The translations under genes and the position numbers were made by a program. Under the pieces are notes generated by a model. It ran no database searches, was not told the DNA's origin, and saw only the letters and a program-made list of their open reading frames with translations. From Chlamydomonas reinhardtii (Eukaryota > Chlorophyta > Chlorophyceae > Chlamydomonadales > Chlamydomonadaceae): 64,000 nt of DNA. This document shows, piece after piece, positions 34,101-45,892 of the stretch (the stretch's first letter is position 1; every line of letters starts with the position of its first letter). The stretch lies in the NCBI RefSeq assembly GCF_000002595.2, contig NC_057006.1:7299325-7363324 (forward strand). The letters run 5' to 3'.

Positions 34101-37100
34101 ATGTCGTCGACTGCGACCATGCCCGGCCAGCGCTCGGCCATGAAGGCCGCTGGCGCCCAGAGCCGCCGTGCCGTGAAGGTGATGGCCGTGTCCGCTCCGG
34201 AGAAGCCGTCGTCGTCCGCCCCGGCCGTCCCGGCAGGTGCGACCCACTTCGGGGAGGACACGCCGAAAGTTCCTTTGTGGCAAACCGTCGGGACAATGTA
34301 TGAATTGCATGATCAGCATCATATGTTTGCTACGCAACCTGTTTTAATGCTTGCGTGCTCGACTAGGGCGCGGCACTCCGCCGCCAGTGCAATTGTTCCA
34401 GCCTGCTACTCTCAGCATGCACTGGCGACAAACTCAATACGAACAGCGTGCTTTGCTTGATTGCACAACCGCGGAGGCGTTCGGAGCGGTTGACCGGGGA
34501 GAGCATAAACGCAGAATCCGCATTTGGCACAACAGCCCTGAGCTTTACAGAGTGGCGAACTTGCCCTTTGAGTTTGCGTGTCCAGTACAGTTTTCGCTCG
34601 TTCGCATATGGCATCGGGCACCAGCACTGCCTTCGGTATCACACTCTCTCCCTCACCCTGCAAACGCGGCTGCACGCAGGCCTGAACAAGTTCAGCAGCC
34701 GCATCACGCAACCCAAGTACCAGGGCGCGTCTCAGGCCATGCTGTTCGCTACCGGTCTGCGGGAGGAGGACATGATCAAGCCGCAGGTGCGCACAGCCGC
34801 ACAGCAGCGCGCCTCTAGCAGCGCACGCACGCGTGCCCCGAAGGCCGGAACCCACCTCCTGCACCACGTCAGTGCTCCTGCACTGCGCCGCTGCACACCG
34901 TACCACCAGCGCACGGTCGCTCCCCACCTCCCCCCTTGCCTCAGCCACGGCCTGTTCATCTCCCCGATTGCCTGCTGCTCTCTGCTCCAGGTGGGCATCT
35001 CCTCGGTGTGGTACGAGGGCAACCCTTGCAACATGCACCTGATGGACCTGGCGGCGGAGGTGAAGAAGGGCGTGGAGGCCATGGGCATGGTGGGCTTCCG
35101 CTTCAACACCATTGGTGTCAGCGACGGCATTTCCATGGGCACCGACGGCATGAGCTTCAGCCTGCAGGTGGGGGAGCAGGAGTGAGAGCGGGGAGAAGGG
35201 CGGGGTGGGTGGGTGGAAGAGGCGTAGCCGTCTATGAAAGAGGGAGGGGGGAGAAAGGGGGAAGGAGGGAGGGAATGGAAGAAATGGGAAGGGGCGAAAG
35301 GAGGGGGGCAGGCTTGGTAAACTGGAGGGCACATACGATGCGGCAGCGGCTGGTGGAAAGGCGGGTGCGGGTTGCAGGCATGCACGGGCACGAACTGCTG
35401 GGCCCGGCCATGTTGCAGCTCCTCCACGTACCAAAACGTACAAGCCTCGCGCCCGCGGGCCTTGGTAGCCACCACACACCTTCTCACAACCACTCCCACT
35501 ATGCTTCCCTCCCAATAGAGCCGCGACCTGATTGCCGACTCCATTGAGACGGTCATGAGCGCGCAGTGGTACGACGCCAACATCTCGCTGCCCGGTGGGT
35601 GGGGGGGGCCACTGGGCGATTGGAGGAGCGGGAAAGTGGGGAAGCGGGGCACTGGGGCGAGTGCGTGACACGCACCAGCGAGGCCGTGGCGCGCACGGCG
35701 GGGGAGGGGAGGAGTGGCGGTGGTGGAGGAGAGGGGAGCGTGAGAGTGGAGGAGCAGACGAGCTGGAGAGGGCGGGTGGGGGCGTGCGGCAGGGCTGTGC
35801 CGGGAGGGTCTGGAGCGTTTTGCTGGAGCACACCCACGCCCCGGCCCCGGCCCTGGCCCCGACGTACCTGACCCGCGGCATCGCCACGCCGCGCCGCCAC
35901 ATCACGGCACGATGCCACCAACCTGCCCACCACCTGCCCACACAGGCTGCGACAAGAACATGCCCGGCACGCTGATGGCCATGGCCCGCCTGAACCGCCC
36001 CTCGCTCATGATCTACGGCGGCACTATCAAGCCCGGCCACAGCCGCATGGACGGCTCCGTGCTGGACATCGTGTCCGCCTTCCAGAGCTACGGTGAGGGC
36101 TGGGGGGTGGGGTGGGTGTAAAGACCAGCCCAAACGTAACCAACCAAGCCAAAGTAGCGGAGCACGGGCAGAGGCGAGAGTGATGATACTTGTAGGAGGG
36201 GGCCGAGGCGTATGGGAGGGGGGAGGGGGACGTTTGGGAGGGGGGAGGGGGACTGAGGCGAGGGGGCAGCAAGGTGGGCTGCGGGGAGGAGTGGGGAGGG
36301 GCGGATTGCAGGGCGGTGAGGGAAGGCATTGGAAGGGACATGTGTGGCTGACACGTCCGGGGCGTGAGTGGCATAATCAGGCAGATGCGGGGCCGGAAAG
36401 GGAATCCGCATGGCTGCAAGCGCTGGGAGGGAGGTTAGCTTGAACGCAGGAATAATTACCGCCGGCGTCTATTCAGTGGCGTCAGCGGCAGTCTCCTATG
36501 CAACATCAAGGCTGCCTTGCGCAGTCGTAGAGGATAGTCAGGCCAACGGGCGCGTAACCCCCCGCCCCCACGCCGTTACAACCTCGGCACAGCTATTCCA
36601 TTTTCCAGCAGCACATCATACGACCGCAGGAATAATTACCGCCGGGGTCTTATCAGTGGCGTCAGCGGCAGTCTCCTTTGCGAAACCAAGGCTACCTTTG
36701 GTAGCCGTAGAGGATAGTCAGGCCAACGGGCGCGTAACCCCCCGCCCCCACGCCGTTACAACCTCGGCACAGCTCTGTCAATAGCATCACAGCACTTCAG
36801 CACACTACTGCAGGAATAATTACCGCCGGCGTCTATTCAGTGGCGTCAGCGGCAGTCTCCTTTGCAACATCAAGGCTGCCTTGCGCAGTCGTAGAGGATA
36901 GTCAGGCCAACGGGCGCGTAACCCCCCGCCCCCACGCCGTTACAACCTCAGCACAGCCCCGACCCCACAAGAAACCGCCCACAACTCCTCCCATTCCGCC
37001 CCATCCATATCCCCTCGCCACCGCGTCGCTCCCTCTGCTGTCCTCCCAACACTGGCCTCACCTCCCCCAACTTCCCAATCCCCAATCTCGCAACCACCAA

Positions 37101-40100
37101 CCTCGCAATCACCAACATCGCTCTCCCTATCCGCCTAGGCGCCTACTCGGCCGGCCTGATCAACGAGGCCCAGCGTGTGGACATTGTGCGCAACAGCTGC
37201 CCTGGCGCTGGCGCGTGCGGCGGCATGTACACTGCCAACACCATGGCCTCGGCCATTGAGGCTCTGGGCATGACCCTGCCCTACAGGTGCGAGGGCCCGG
37301 TGTGTGGTGGAATGGAAGTGCTGGGCCGGTGGGAATGGTGCAGCCCTGGGAGGGAGTCTGGACATCTGCGTCAAGGGCGGGCGAGCGGGCGCGTGGGCTG
37401 GCAGGAGTTGAAGGGTGAACGAGATGCCGGCTGGGGAGAATGAATGCGCATGGTCGAGGACCTCTCCCGATGTCCCACCCTCACGCCTTCCGCCTCCACT
37501 TCCCCGCCACAGCTCGTCCATCCCCGCTGAGGACCCGCTGAAGAAGGACGAGTGCCGCATGGCCGGCCGGTGAGTGCAAGGCAGTGGTAGTGAACAGGGA
37601 GGCCGCTTGATGCCTCCCGTGTCTGTGCCGGTGTGCAGCTTGTCCTTGCAGCCATGGCCCTGTGCCTTCCGTACCCGAGGGACCCGCTGGGCGTGTCACA
37701 GGGCAGCACACGGCGGCCTTCTCCTCCCCCAGCCCACGCCTCCCCTTCCTCCATAACCCGTTCCGTGCTCTGTGGGTTCTGGGTTGGCAATGGTTCAGTT
37801 TAGGATTGGACTGAACCCTCCCCGCCCCTCCGCTTCATGTCTACGCAGCTACATGCTGGAGCTGCTCAAGTCCGACCTGAAGCCTCTGGACATCATGACC
37901 TACAAGGCCTTTGAGAACGCCATGGTGCTGGTCATGGCCACCGGCGGCTCCACCAACGCCGTGCTGCACTTCATCGCCATGGCGCGGTGAGGGGGGGGCG
38001 GGTGGAGGGGGCGGGTGGGTGGGGGCGGCACGAACCCAAGCCAAGGGGCGGGGGAAAGGGATGGGGGGATGGGATGGGATGGCGGGGAGGCGCGGGAGCT
38101 GATGAGGATGGGGAGCGGGAGCAGGGGGCTGCTGGTGTGGAGGCTGAGGGGCGGTTGGTGGGAGAAGACTATGACAAGCGCGCCAACGGAGCCTGGACAC
38201 CCATCACTCGCCCGCGCACGCGCCTGTCTCCTCCTGCACTTCCTGCTGACGTGCGCCTCCTTTCCCAACTCTCAAGCACCTCTGACCACCACCTATCTCT
38301 CCACACCATGTCCCTCTTCCTGTCCCCCCCCTCAGCGCCTGCGGCGTGCCCCTGACCCTGGACGACTTCCAGCGCGTGTCTGACCGCACGCCCTTCATCT
38401 GCGACCTCAAGCCCTCGGGCCGCTACGTCATGGAGGACATCCACAAGGTGCGCGGCGAGGGGCGGGGGAGGGAGAGAGGCGGGGTTGGGAGGGGTGGAAA
38501 GAGGGGAGCCAGAGGGCAGGGTGCGGAGAGGGGCGGGGGGAACCGGGGAAGTGCAGAGGAGGGTGGGTTGGGGTCCTGCACCAGGTGGCATGCGCTCCGC
38601 CTGGACTTGCGTGGCAACCATGCAAACGCCTGGGCACAAGGGCTGATTGGCTCGGACGCCGTCCCTGATGCCGGCTCGGACGCTGGTACTGGCTCTTGTC
38701 ACCACGTGTGTGTGTGTGTGTGTGTGTCCTGACGTGTGCCCCACCGCCTGCTGCAGGTGGGCGGCACCCCCGCCGTGCTGAAGTACCTGGACTCCAAGGG
38801 CTACATCAACCGCGACTGCATGACCGTCACTGGTGGGTGCAGGCGGGCAGGCGGGGCGGGCGGCGCTGGCAGTGCCACATGGCGGGGCCCCGGAAACTTG
38901 CACATGCATGGCAAGCCTCACTCAGCCTGAACACCGTACCGTATGCTGCACGCCGCCACCTCACACCTGCCCCTGCCGTACACACCCAATCTTATCGCCC
39001 TCACACAGGCAAGACCATGGGCGGCAACCTGGCGGAGGTGCCGGAGCTGCGTGCGGGCCAGGACGTGGTGCTGCCCGTGGAGAAGCCCATCAAGCAGACT
39101 GGTGAGGCGGGGTGGGGTGGGAGGGGAGGGTGAGGAGGGTGTGGCGGGGCTGTTGGAGTGGGGGGTAAGCTCATTCCAGCCCCCCAGAAATCAAGACCAT
39201 AGCCATTGGAGGCCTGACGTGCTCGTACAGCCCTCTCGCCGCCATACGCGCGTACACAACATGCACATACATACGCACACCTCCCCAACACATGCCTTCT
39301 CCCCTCCCGCCCTCACAGGCCACATCCAGATCCTGTACGGCAACCTGGCCCCGGAGGGCAGCGTGGCCAAGATCACTGGCAAGGAGGGCCTGCTGTTCGA
39401 GGGCGAGGCGCTGGTGTTTGACAACGAGGAGGACATGATCACCATGGTGGGCGCCGAGCCCAACAAGTTCCGCGGCAAGGTGAGAGGCCGGAGCGGAGAG
39501 AAGGCGGAAGAGGTTGGAACGGGTTGTTTGCAGGTTGTTAAGTGGAGCAGAGGAGGCAAGAGGGCGAGGGGAGCAAGGTAGCAATGCGGGGCCTGGGAGG
39601 GATCTGGCCGGCGGAGTCCTGGCTGTAGATTACACGAGGGACACTGCACACTTGGCCCTGGTACTTCGCTTGCCTCACCGCGCATACCCCCACCCACGCC
39701 ACCTCCCGTCCCGCCAGGTGGTGGTGATCCGCTACGAGGGCCCCAAGGGCGGCCCCGGCATGCCCGAGATGCTCACGCCCACCTCCGCCATCATGGGCGC
39801 CGGCCTGGGCAAGGAGTGCGCGCTCATCACCGACGGACGCTTCAGCGGCGGCAGCCACGGCTTCGTGATCGGCCACGTCACGCCCGAGGCGCAGGTCGGC
39901 GGCCCCATCGCCCTGGTCAAGGTGAGAAGGAGCGAGCGGATGAGTTCGGGCGCACGTGTTTGGGGAGGGGTTGGGGGCCTCTGTGCAGGACGTCGGACGA
40001 GGGAGCACCCGACGGGGGCACGCACGGCGCATGGACGGCGTGGCAATCAAGCGTGTGTTGTTGATGGGACTGCTTCCGCAATATGTTTGTCATCCATTGC

Positions 40101-40561
40101 AGAACGGCGACAAGATTGTGATTGATGTGGAGAAGCGCGTGATGGACATGAAGATCTCCGACCAGGAGCTGGCCGCGCGCAAGGCTGCCTGGAAGGCGCC
40201 CCCGCTGAAGGTGCGTGCGGGGCGGTCTTGCCCGCGCAGCCCACCTCCTTGCCCGCTTGTGTCCGCGCGTGTGGGTCGGGCTGCATGTCAGCCTCAGCCC
40301 TGGGCTACGTCGGGACGAGCGGTAGCGCCGAGGCGTCCAGGCCTTCATTGCAGTAGGCCCACGGCTAGGCTTTTTATGGCACACTGTCGACTGTATGAAC
40401 CCACCGCCGCGCGCTCCCTACCGAAATGTAGCACACACAACAAGCAATCCCAAACACAAGTCACATGCCGCACACCACCCCCGCAGGCCACCAGCGGCAC
40501 CCTGTACAAGTACATCAAGAACGTGTCGTCGGCGTCCACTGGCTGCGTCACCGACTCGTAA
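34101..40561 (+). CDS. ILVD: Dihydroxy-acid dehydratase, plastid (branched-chain amino-acid synthesis)
   Basis: Fifteen exons (34101-34236, 34680-34786, 34991-35167, 35519-35594, 35946-36092, 37139-37286, 37513-37569, 37849-37986, 38336-38447, 38757-38832, 39009-39101, 39319-39479, 39718-39921, 40103-40210, 40487-40561) give 604 residues. The enzyme (EC 4.2.1.9) dehydrates 2,3-dihydroxy acids to 2-oxo acids in valine, leucine and isoleucine synthesis. The IlvD/Edd signatures are intact: GCDKNMPG at 166-173 and [19 protein letters not shown] from 234. Three candidate Fe-S cysteines sit at 94, 167 and 241, with the 73-74 spacing usual for this family. Also present are TNAVLH, MTVTGKT, and [23 protein letters not shown] near the C-terminus. 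The first ~45 residues ([21 protein letters not shown]) look like a chloroplast transit peptide. Intron 5 is unusually rich: it holds a dispersed element and three tandem repeats. Confidence 0.96.
36117..36217 (+). repeat. Intron element shared with the glucose transporter gene, copy B
   Basis: Starting 24 bases inside DHAD intron 5, after a G-rich leader, the element reads TGTAAAGACCAGCCCAAAC, AACC-type units, GGCAGAGGC, GATGATACTTGTAGGA and GGGCCGAGGCGTATGGG. It aligns along its whole length with 17539-17647. Confidence 0.75.
36446..36957 (+). repeat. Three tandem ~149-bp units with ~31-35-bp spacers in DHAD intron 5
   Basis: Units start at 36446, 36626 and 36810 with GCAGGAATAATTACCGCCGG and end near 36594, 36774 and 36957 with GTTACAACCTCGGCACAGC or a close variant. 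The spacers between them are unrelated. Units 1 and 3 are nearly identical; unit 2 differs at several sites. Each contains a short hairpin that begins GGCTGCC or GGCTACC. They lie wholly within the intron. Confidence 0.92.
38708..38727. repeat. (GT)n microsatellite
   Basis: Ten GT units shortly before the acceptor at 38756 in DHAD intron 9. Confidence 0.85.
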
Positions 40562-41047
40562 ACAGCGCATCATCATAGATGCGAGGTTATCAGAAGGGAC
40601 AGGCGGACCACGATTAGCATGGCAGCCTGTATGGACTGTCGCGGGCTGAAACGCTGAGCAGGACGTGACACGCGGCGTGGGAGGCTGCGCAGGAGGAGGA
40701 GGCACGCGTGGCGCATCGCGCTCGGAAGCTTTGTCCGTTTGCTGCGTCTGTTCTGTAGCAGAGCACCTTTGTTCCCCTGTGTGTATGTGTGTTGTGTGTG
40801 AAACGGCTTATAGCAGGCGAGGATTAGAAGGCGCGTGTGAGCTGCGCTGCCGTTGCGAAGCCTCTGCCCTGCCGGAATGGCTGGTGACTTGACGGTTATT
40901 GACTGCTGGGGTGTTGCGTGCCGTGCGCCCCTGCAACTAACTAGCAGCAGACTGACCCATGACCGAATAACTAGATGACCTTGAACCTCGGGAGCGATCC
41001 CTTCTCTAAAGATTCCTCTTGCATATAGAGATCGGATTAATCTGATG

Positions 41048-41052
41048 TGTAA
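41048..41052 (+). promoter_or_regulatory. Poly(A) signal TGTAA for DHAD
   Basis: TGTAA lies 487 bases after the stop codon. A second one at 41160-41164 is an alternative. Confidence 0.45.
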
Positions 41053-41375
41053 GCGTCTAGCAAATATGGTGGACGTGGATTGTTGGATGCGTGCTGACGT
41101 GCGCTACAGGACCTATATGCGAGAGTCCTGGATGCAGCTAGATTCAAAGGCAGCACTGCTGTAAGGTACGCATGTTGTGTTGGCCTGTTGGCCAGGACAA
41201 GGTACTGCAGTAATGCTCAGCCCCTGGGCCCAGTTGTGTCGGTCGAATGGTCGATGACTCAAACCCGAAGAGAGGGGTTGCAGAGGGGAGGGTTACGGCC
41301 TGGTTACGGGCCGATGTGTCGCCGATCGAGGGAGGGCCAGAGCTGCGTTGAAAAGTAAGGGCGGAAGAGGGTGCA

Positions 41376-41640
41376 GGGCAGCAGGCCTACAGGGTATGCC
41401 GGTATGGGTGTGCGATGGAACAGTGTTTAGGCAGGTTGGTGAAGTCCCGTAGGGTGCAGCTGATTCCCAGACCCCAGCAGATGGCAAACAATTTGCAACG
41501 GCAGTGCAGGAGTGCGCGACAAGTTGCTGGCTGGCTGGAAGTTTGCTGACGCGCATTCCGCACGCTCCGGGCGCCCAGCCAGGCGATAATACCGGGCGGG
41601 CAGCAGGCCAACAGGGTATGCCGGTATGGGCGCGGATGGG
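41376..41640. repeat. Pair of ~40-bp direct repeats
   Basis: The string AACAGGGTATGCCGGTATGG, with GGGCAGCAGGCC before it, occurs at 41598-41640 and with one change at 41376-41418. The copies are 222 bases apart in the DHAD-CBBY spacer. Confidence 0.8.
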
Positions 41641-42302
41641 CAGCAAATGGCAAAGTTCTGACTCCCCACGATTTCTTCGAACACAGAGCGCTTGCCCCGG
41701 CTCGAGAGGGGGGTGCCCATGGGGCTTTATGAAGGCGGCGGAGGAGACGCGCTTCCCCCGGGCCCCAGGTTTCCCGGCATGGGCTTTGGCCGTTTGGCGC
41801 CGGCACCGCTGCCCAGCTGGGACTCAAGGGCCGCTCGGACCGCAGCAAGCAGACCAATGAGATGACGGGCCATCCAGGACCACCAGGGCCTCTCGGACCG
41901 GAAAGAACGCGCGTGTGGAGTGTGTGGCAACAGCCGTTGCGGCGACGACAATTCAAGCAAGTCCCACCACCGCCTCCGCATGCTTCGTGCTGGGTCAAGC
42001 CAAATGGGCAGGGCTGCGTCCGGTACAAGGGGCTCAGGAAGCAGGAGGCACGGGAACGCAGGGGAGGGGAGGCAGGAGGCAGGCACGGAGGGACCCACGG
42101 ATCCGCAAACGCCCGGCAAGGGCGCTCGACGAAACTCTTTTGGTTCCTGGTACTGTCCCATTGCTACCACCTCAGCGAACACGCCAAACCGCGGGACGAG
42201 AAAGTAGGACGAGAGCTGCAAGCTTATCTGTGGATTCCGTTTCACTTTGTTCTAGTTGCTCTGCGCCTGACAGCTAATTAACTGTTGTTTAACACAAAAC
42301 CT

Positions 42303-42309
42303 TATATAA
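42303..42309 (+). promoter_or_regulatory. TATA box of the CBBY gene
   Basis: TATATAA stands 89-95 bases before the start codon at 42398, a position that would give a 5' UTR of about 60 bases. Confidence 0.55.
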
Positions 42310-42397
42310 CACAGGCCGACGCTGCCGCAGCGGCCCGCGGGGAAAAGTAGAAGCTTTGCCAATCTGGTTCTCCACTGGGCCTTGTGAACGCGAGAAA

Positions 42398-45300
42398 ATG
42401 CTTAGCGCTCATACTAGCTCGCTCCGTGGTGCAACTGCGGTGAAGCGCTGCGTCGCAGCGCCGGTTCGGTCCATTCGCTCAGCGGTCGTTGCGCGCGCGA
42501 GCAAGTCTCAGGTGCGTGCGCAATGGAAGCAATCAATATGTGTACGATGTCACGGATATAATGTGGAGCTATCATCGACCGCCTGCCTTCGCACCGAGCA
42601 CACAACGCTCTGCCCGCTTGCTGCGCCCGCCCCCCCCCCCCCCTGACCGTCCCTGTCCCTGCAATCCACACCATCTCTGTGGTATACCCCAAACACGCAC
42701 TCCCTCCCATCTCATGTGACCTAGCAGCTGCCCGACGCGCTGCTGTTCGATTGCGACGGCGTGCTTGTGGACACGGAGCGCGACGGCCACCGCATCAGCT
42801 TCAACGAGGCGTTCAAGCGCAAGGGTGCGCTCGCAGTCTCAGTCTCACTGCGGGTCTCTGGTGGTTTGGTAGCGCTCTCTTACTGCGTGGTCTGGTAGTG
42901 CACTGCCTGAGTGGTCTCCCGTAGCCTGGTGGCGGACAGGGATAGGGGACGAGGACTGGGAATAAGGACCGGGGGCGAAGGCTAGGGACAAGGGGCGGGG
43001 AAGCAGCGGACAGGGTCCTTTGGGGTGGAGGTTTGAGGCGATGGGGGCCATGCGGCAGGGTTACTAGCTCAAGAGTGTGCAGGGTTTTGACCTCACGCCA
43101 GCAGCGCTATCAGGCGGCAGGGGGCATGGTAACCAGAAGTAAAAGTTGGGCAGGCGCTGGGGGCGCGGTCAGCCAGAGCAACCGAGCTCAAAGGAGTTAT
43201 TGTTGGGCCGCATGGACTGAACCCGGTGGTACGTGGCAACCACGCCCCCTTTCGCTCGACTCGCCTGCTTCTCTCGCCCCCTCCTTCACCCTGCTCTCAT
43301 CCCGACCGCACAGGCCTGGGCCAGCACGAGTGGGATGTGGATCTGTACGGCGAGCTGCTGGAGATCGGCGGCGGCAAGGAGCGCATGACCAAGTACTTCA
43401 ATGTGAGGGGGGCGTGGAGGGGAGAAGGAGGCTTGGAGAGGGAAGGGGTGTGGAGGAGAGGGAGGGCAAGCAGGTGTGGGGCATGGGGCGTGGAGCGTGG
43501 CTCGCTGGCGTAGCTATGAACATAGGGGAGGAAGACGTTGAGGCCGAGGGAGAAGGGAGTGGAGGGCAAGGGGCGAGCATTACAAGATATTGTTGTCAGG
43601 GAAGTGAGCAAATGGTGAGGAAGCTGGGCGTTGACGCGAGAATTAAAAGCGCCCAACAACTCAGTGTCAGGAACAGCTCTCCAGTACAAAGCTAGGGGTC
43701 GGGGAGCAGGTGCCGACAGGCGCAGGGGCACACACGCCAGGACCCCGTGCAAATGCGGCCTCCCACTCCAAAGCCACCAAGCAACCACGCCCCCACCTCC
43801 GCCATTCCAGGACCATCTCGACAAGGAGCCCTTCAAGAGCACCAAGGTGAGAGCGACATTGAACTTGCAGAGCTGGGGCGACGCTGCTTCAGTCCGTAGC
43901 TTTATTTTGATCAGGGCGAGCTTTGCCACAACCGCCACAACCAACCGCACCAACCTGCACTCCACGCCCAAGGACACACACGCGCGCCTTGCAATGTTCA
44001 CGGACCAACCCACCATCCTTGTCTCCCTTCTCTCTCATCTCTCTGTTCTTTCCCTTCTCCCCCATCTCTCCCTGCCTCCTCCAGGACGCGGCTGCCCGCA
44101 AGGCGCTGGTCGCGGAGCTGCACCTGCTTAAGACCGACCTGTTCATGGACCTGGTGGACGGCGGCGCCATGCCGCTGCGGCCGGGCGTGGCGCGGCTGGT
44201 CGGTGAGCGACTAGGATCGAGCGGGAGAGGGAGGGGAGCGGGAGGGGCAGTGGGGAGCGAGTTCGGTGGTTGGCATCGTGCCTTGGTGTGCGACATTGGG
44301 ACTCGGGTAAACTGGGTAGGCACGGGTGACGCGCGGAATGGCGATGCGCCGAAGACTGAGCTGCGGCTGGCAGCAAGGCAAGTCAGTGCTTCGTGATGGC
44401 AGCCGCCCCTGACTGCCGCGGCCCGTGTCAGTGCGTGCCGCTCACGTTCCCATTTGTCGGGCCGGTGCAGGCGAGGCCATCGCCGCGGGAGTGCCAGTGG
44501 CTGTGTGCTCCACCTCCAACGAGCGCGCGGTGTCCAACATCGTGCGGGTGATGCTGGGTCCCGAGGTGGCGCGCGTGATGCGCGTGTTCGCGGGTGCGTG
44601 GTGGTGGTGGTGGGTAGCGGTTGGGTGGGGCTGGGCGGGGGCTTGGTGGAGCATGTTGCTTGCGGTTTGCGGTCGGGCGCAAAGGAGATAGAGGTCCTGA
44701 CGCCCGCTCGTAGACAGGAATGAAGCGGTTGAACGTACTCCTCACCCGCCGCCCTGCGTAAGCCCGAGCTATCTAAAAACGTCGTGGCAACAATTGCTTG
44801 CACCTAACATCCGTTGTGTGGCATCAGGCGACGTGGTGCCCAAGAAGAAGCCCGCCCCCGACATCTACCTACTGGCAGCCCGCGAGCTGCGAGTCGACCC
44901 AGCCCGGTGAGGCCGGCCGTGCGTTTGCATGAAGGGAGGGGACGGAAACGCGCCTTGCGATGTGTGTCTGTGCCGTGTGTTGTCGTGTGTCTACATACCT
45001 ACACCGTACATGCCAATAACCGAGGCCGCCGAGGTGGTGGTAAGGGACGCTGTACAGCTTGGTGCCTGGGGGAAGGTGTTATGGGCGCGTGTGTGTCGAA
45101 GAGCACAAACGGTACACACCGGTACATTCACTCAGACCACTCCCGCAACTGCTCACTTGCTCGCCTGCATGGCTACTAATCACAGGTGTGTCGTGATTGA
45201 GGACTCGGGCATCGGCCTCCGGGCAGCCAAGGCCGCGGGCATGACGTGAGTGGCACGGAGGGGCTGGGAAAGATAGGCAAGGCGGAATCCGGGCGGGCGG

Positions 45301-45892
45301 GTGTGTGTAGCCAGCACCTCACCTTCTCCTGTCACCCCCACCCTTGGTGGTACCCGCTGTCCTCACTGGACTTACGCACTTCAACCTTGTGACGGATTCA
45401 CGTTGTCTTTCATGGTCGACCGTCCCCGCTCTTCCCTCTCGCCCGTGTCGCCCTTCTCACGCCTCCACACCTCCCATCTGCAACTCCCTTTCACCCACTT
45501 GAACCCGCCAAACCCCGCAGCTGCGTGGTCACCAAGTCCAGCTACACGCAGGATGAGGACTTCACGGGGGCCGATGCAGTGTTCCCCTCGCTTGGGGGAG
45601 ACAGCGACGCGGTGAGGCAGCGGCGGAAGATGGGTTGAGGAGGGCAGGGTGGCGTCGGCGTGGGCGAGCAGGGCGGGCAGGGGGAGGGCGGCGCGAGGGC
45701 TGATGGGTGGGATGCGGAGGGCAGGGGAGGGCTGGGGCAATCAAAGCGCAAGGTCAGCCGCTTGCAACCCGGCACTCACCACTCAACACTCGCAACACTC
45801 CACCACGCCGCCCCCGGTACTTGCAGGGTCAGGTCACACTCAACCGCCTGTGCAACATCATGTCAGCTTCCTCTGCCAACGTGCGGGCGTGA
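42398..45892 (+). CDS. CBBY: CbbY-type HAD phosphatase, plastid (sugar-bisphosphate clearance)
   Basis: Ten exons (42398-42511, 42728-42824, 43314-43402, 43811-43846, 44085-44202, 44471-44593, 44828-44906, 45186-45245, 45521-45611, 45827-45892) give 290 residues. Plant CbbY dephosphorylates xylulose-1,5-bisphosphate, an inhibitor of Rubisco, in the stroma. The match to the plant form runs the full length: ALLFDCDGVLVDTERDGHRI with nucleophile Asp46 and acid-base Asp48, WDVDLYGELLEIGGGKERM, LRPGVARLV, VCSTSNERAVSNIV (motif II Ser), GDVVPKKKPAPDIY (motif III Lys) and VIEDSGIGLRAAKAAGM (motif IV acids). The first ~35 residues are Arg/Ser/Ala-rich without acidic residues, as in a chloroplast transit peptide. 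It lies downstream of DHAD in the same direction with its own TATA box. Confidence 0.94.

Larger units (their letters stand above)
40562..42397. other. Intergenic: DHAD 3' UTR, short direct repeats, CBBY promoter
   Basis: The DHAD 3' UTR probably ends near 41070 or 41180 (TGTAA at 41048 and 41160). A direct repeat lies at 41376 and 41598. A TATA box precedes the next gene. A minus-strand open frame of about 170 codons at 41727-42245 has no domain or codon support, so I do not call it a gene. Confidence 0.55.

Noticed and set aside
41727-42245. Minus-strand open frame of 172 codons between DHAD and CBBY
   Set aside because: No domain, no splice partners, unclear codon bias, and it overlaps the CBBY upstream region on the other strand.
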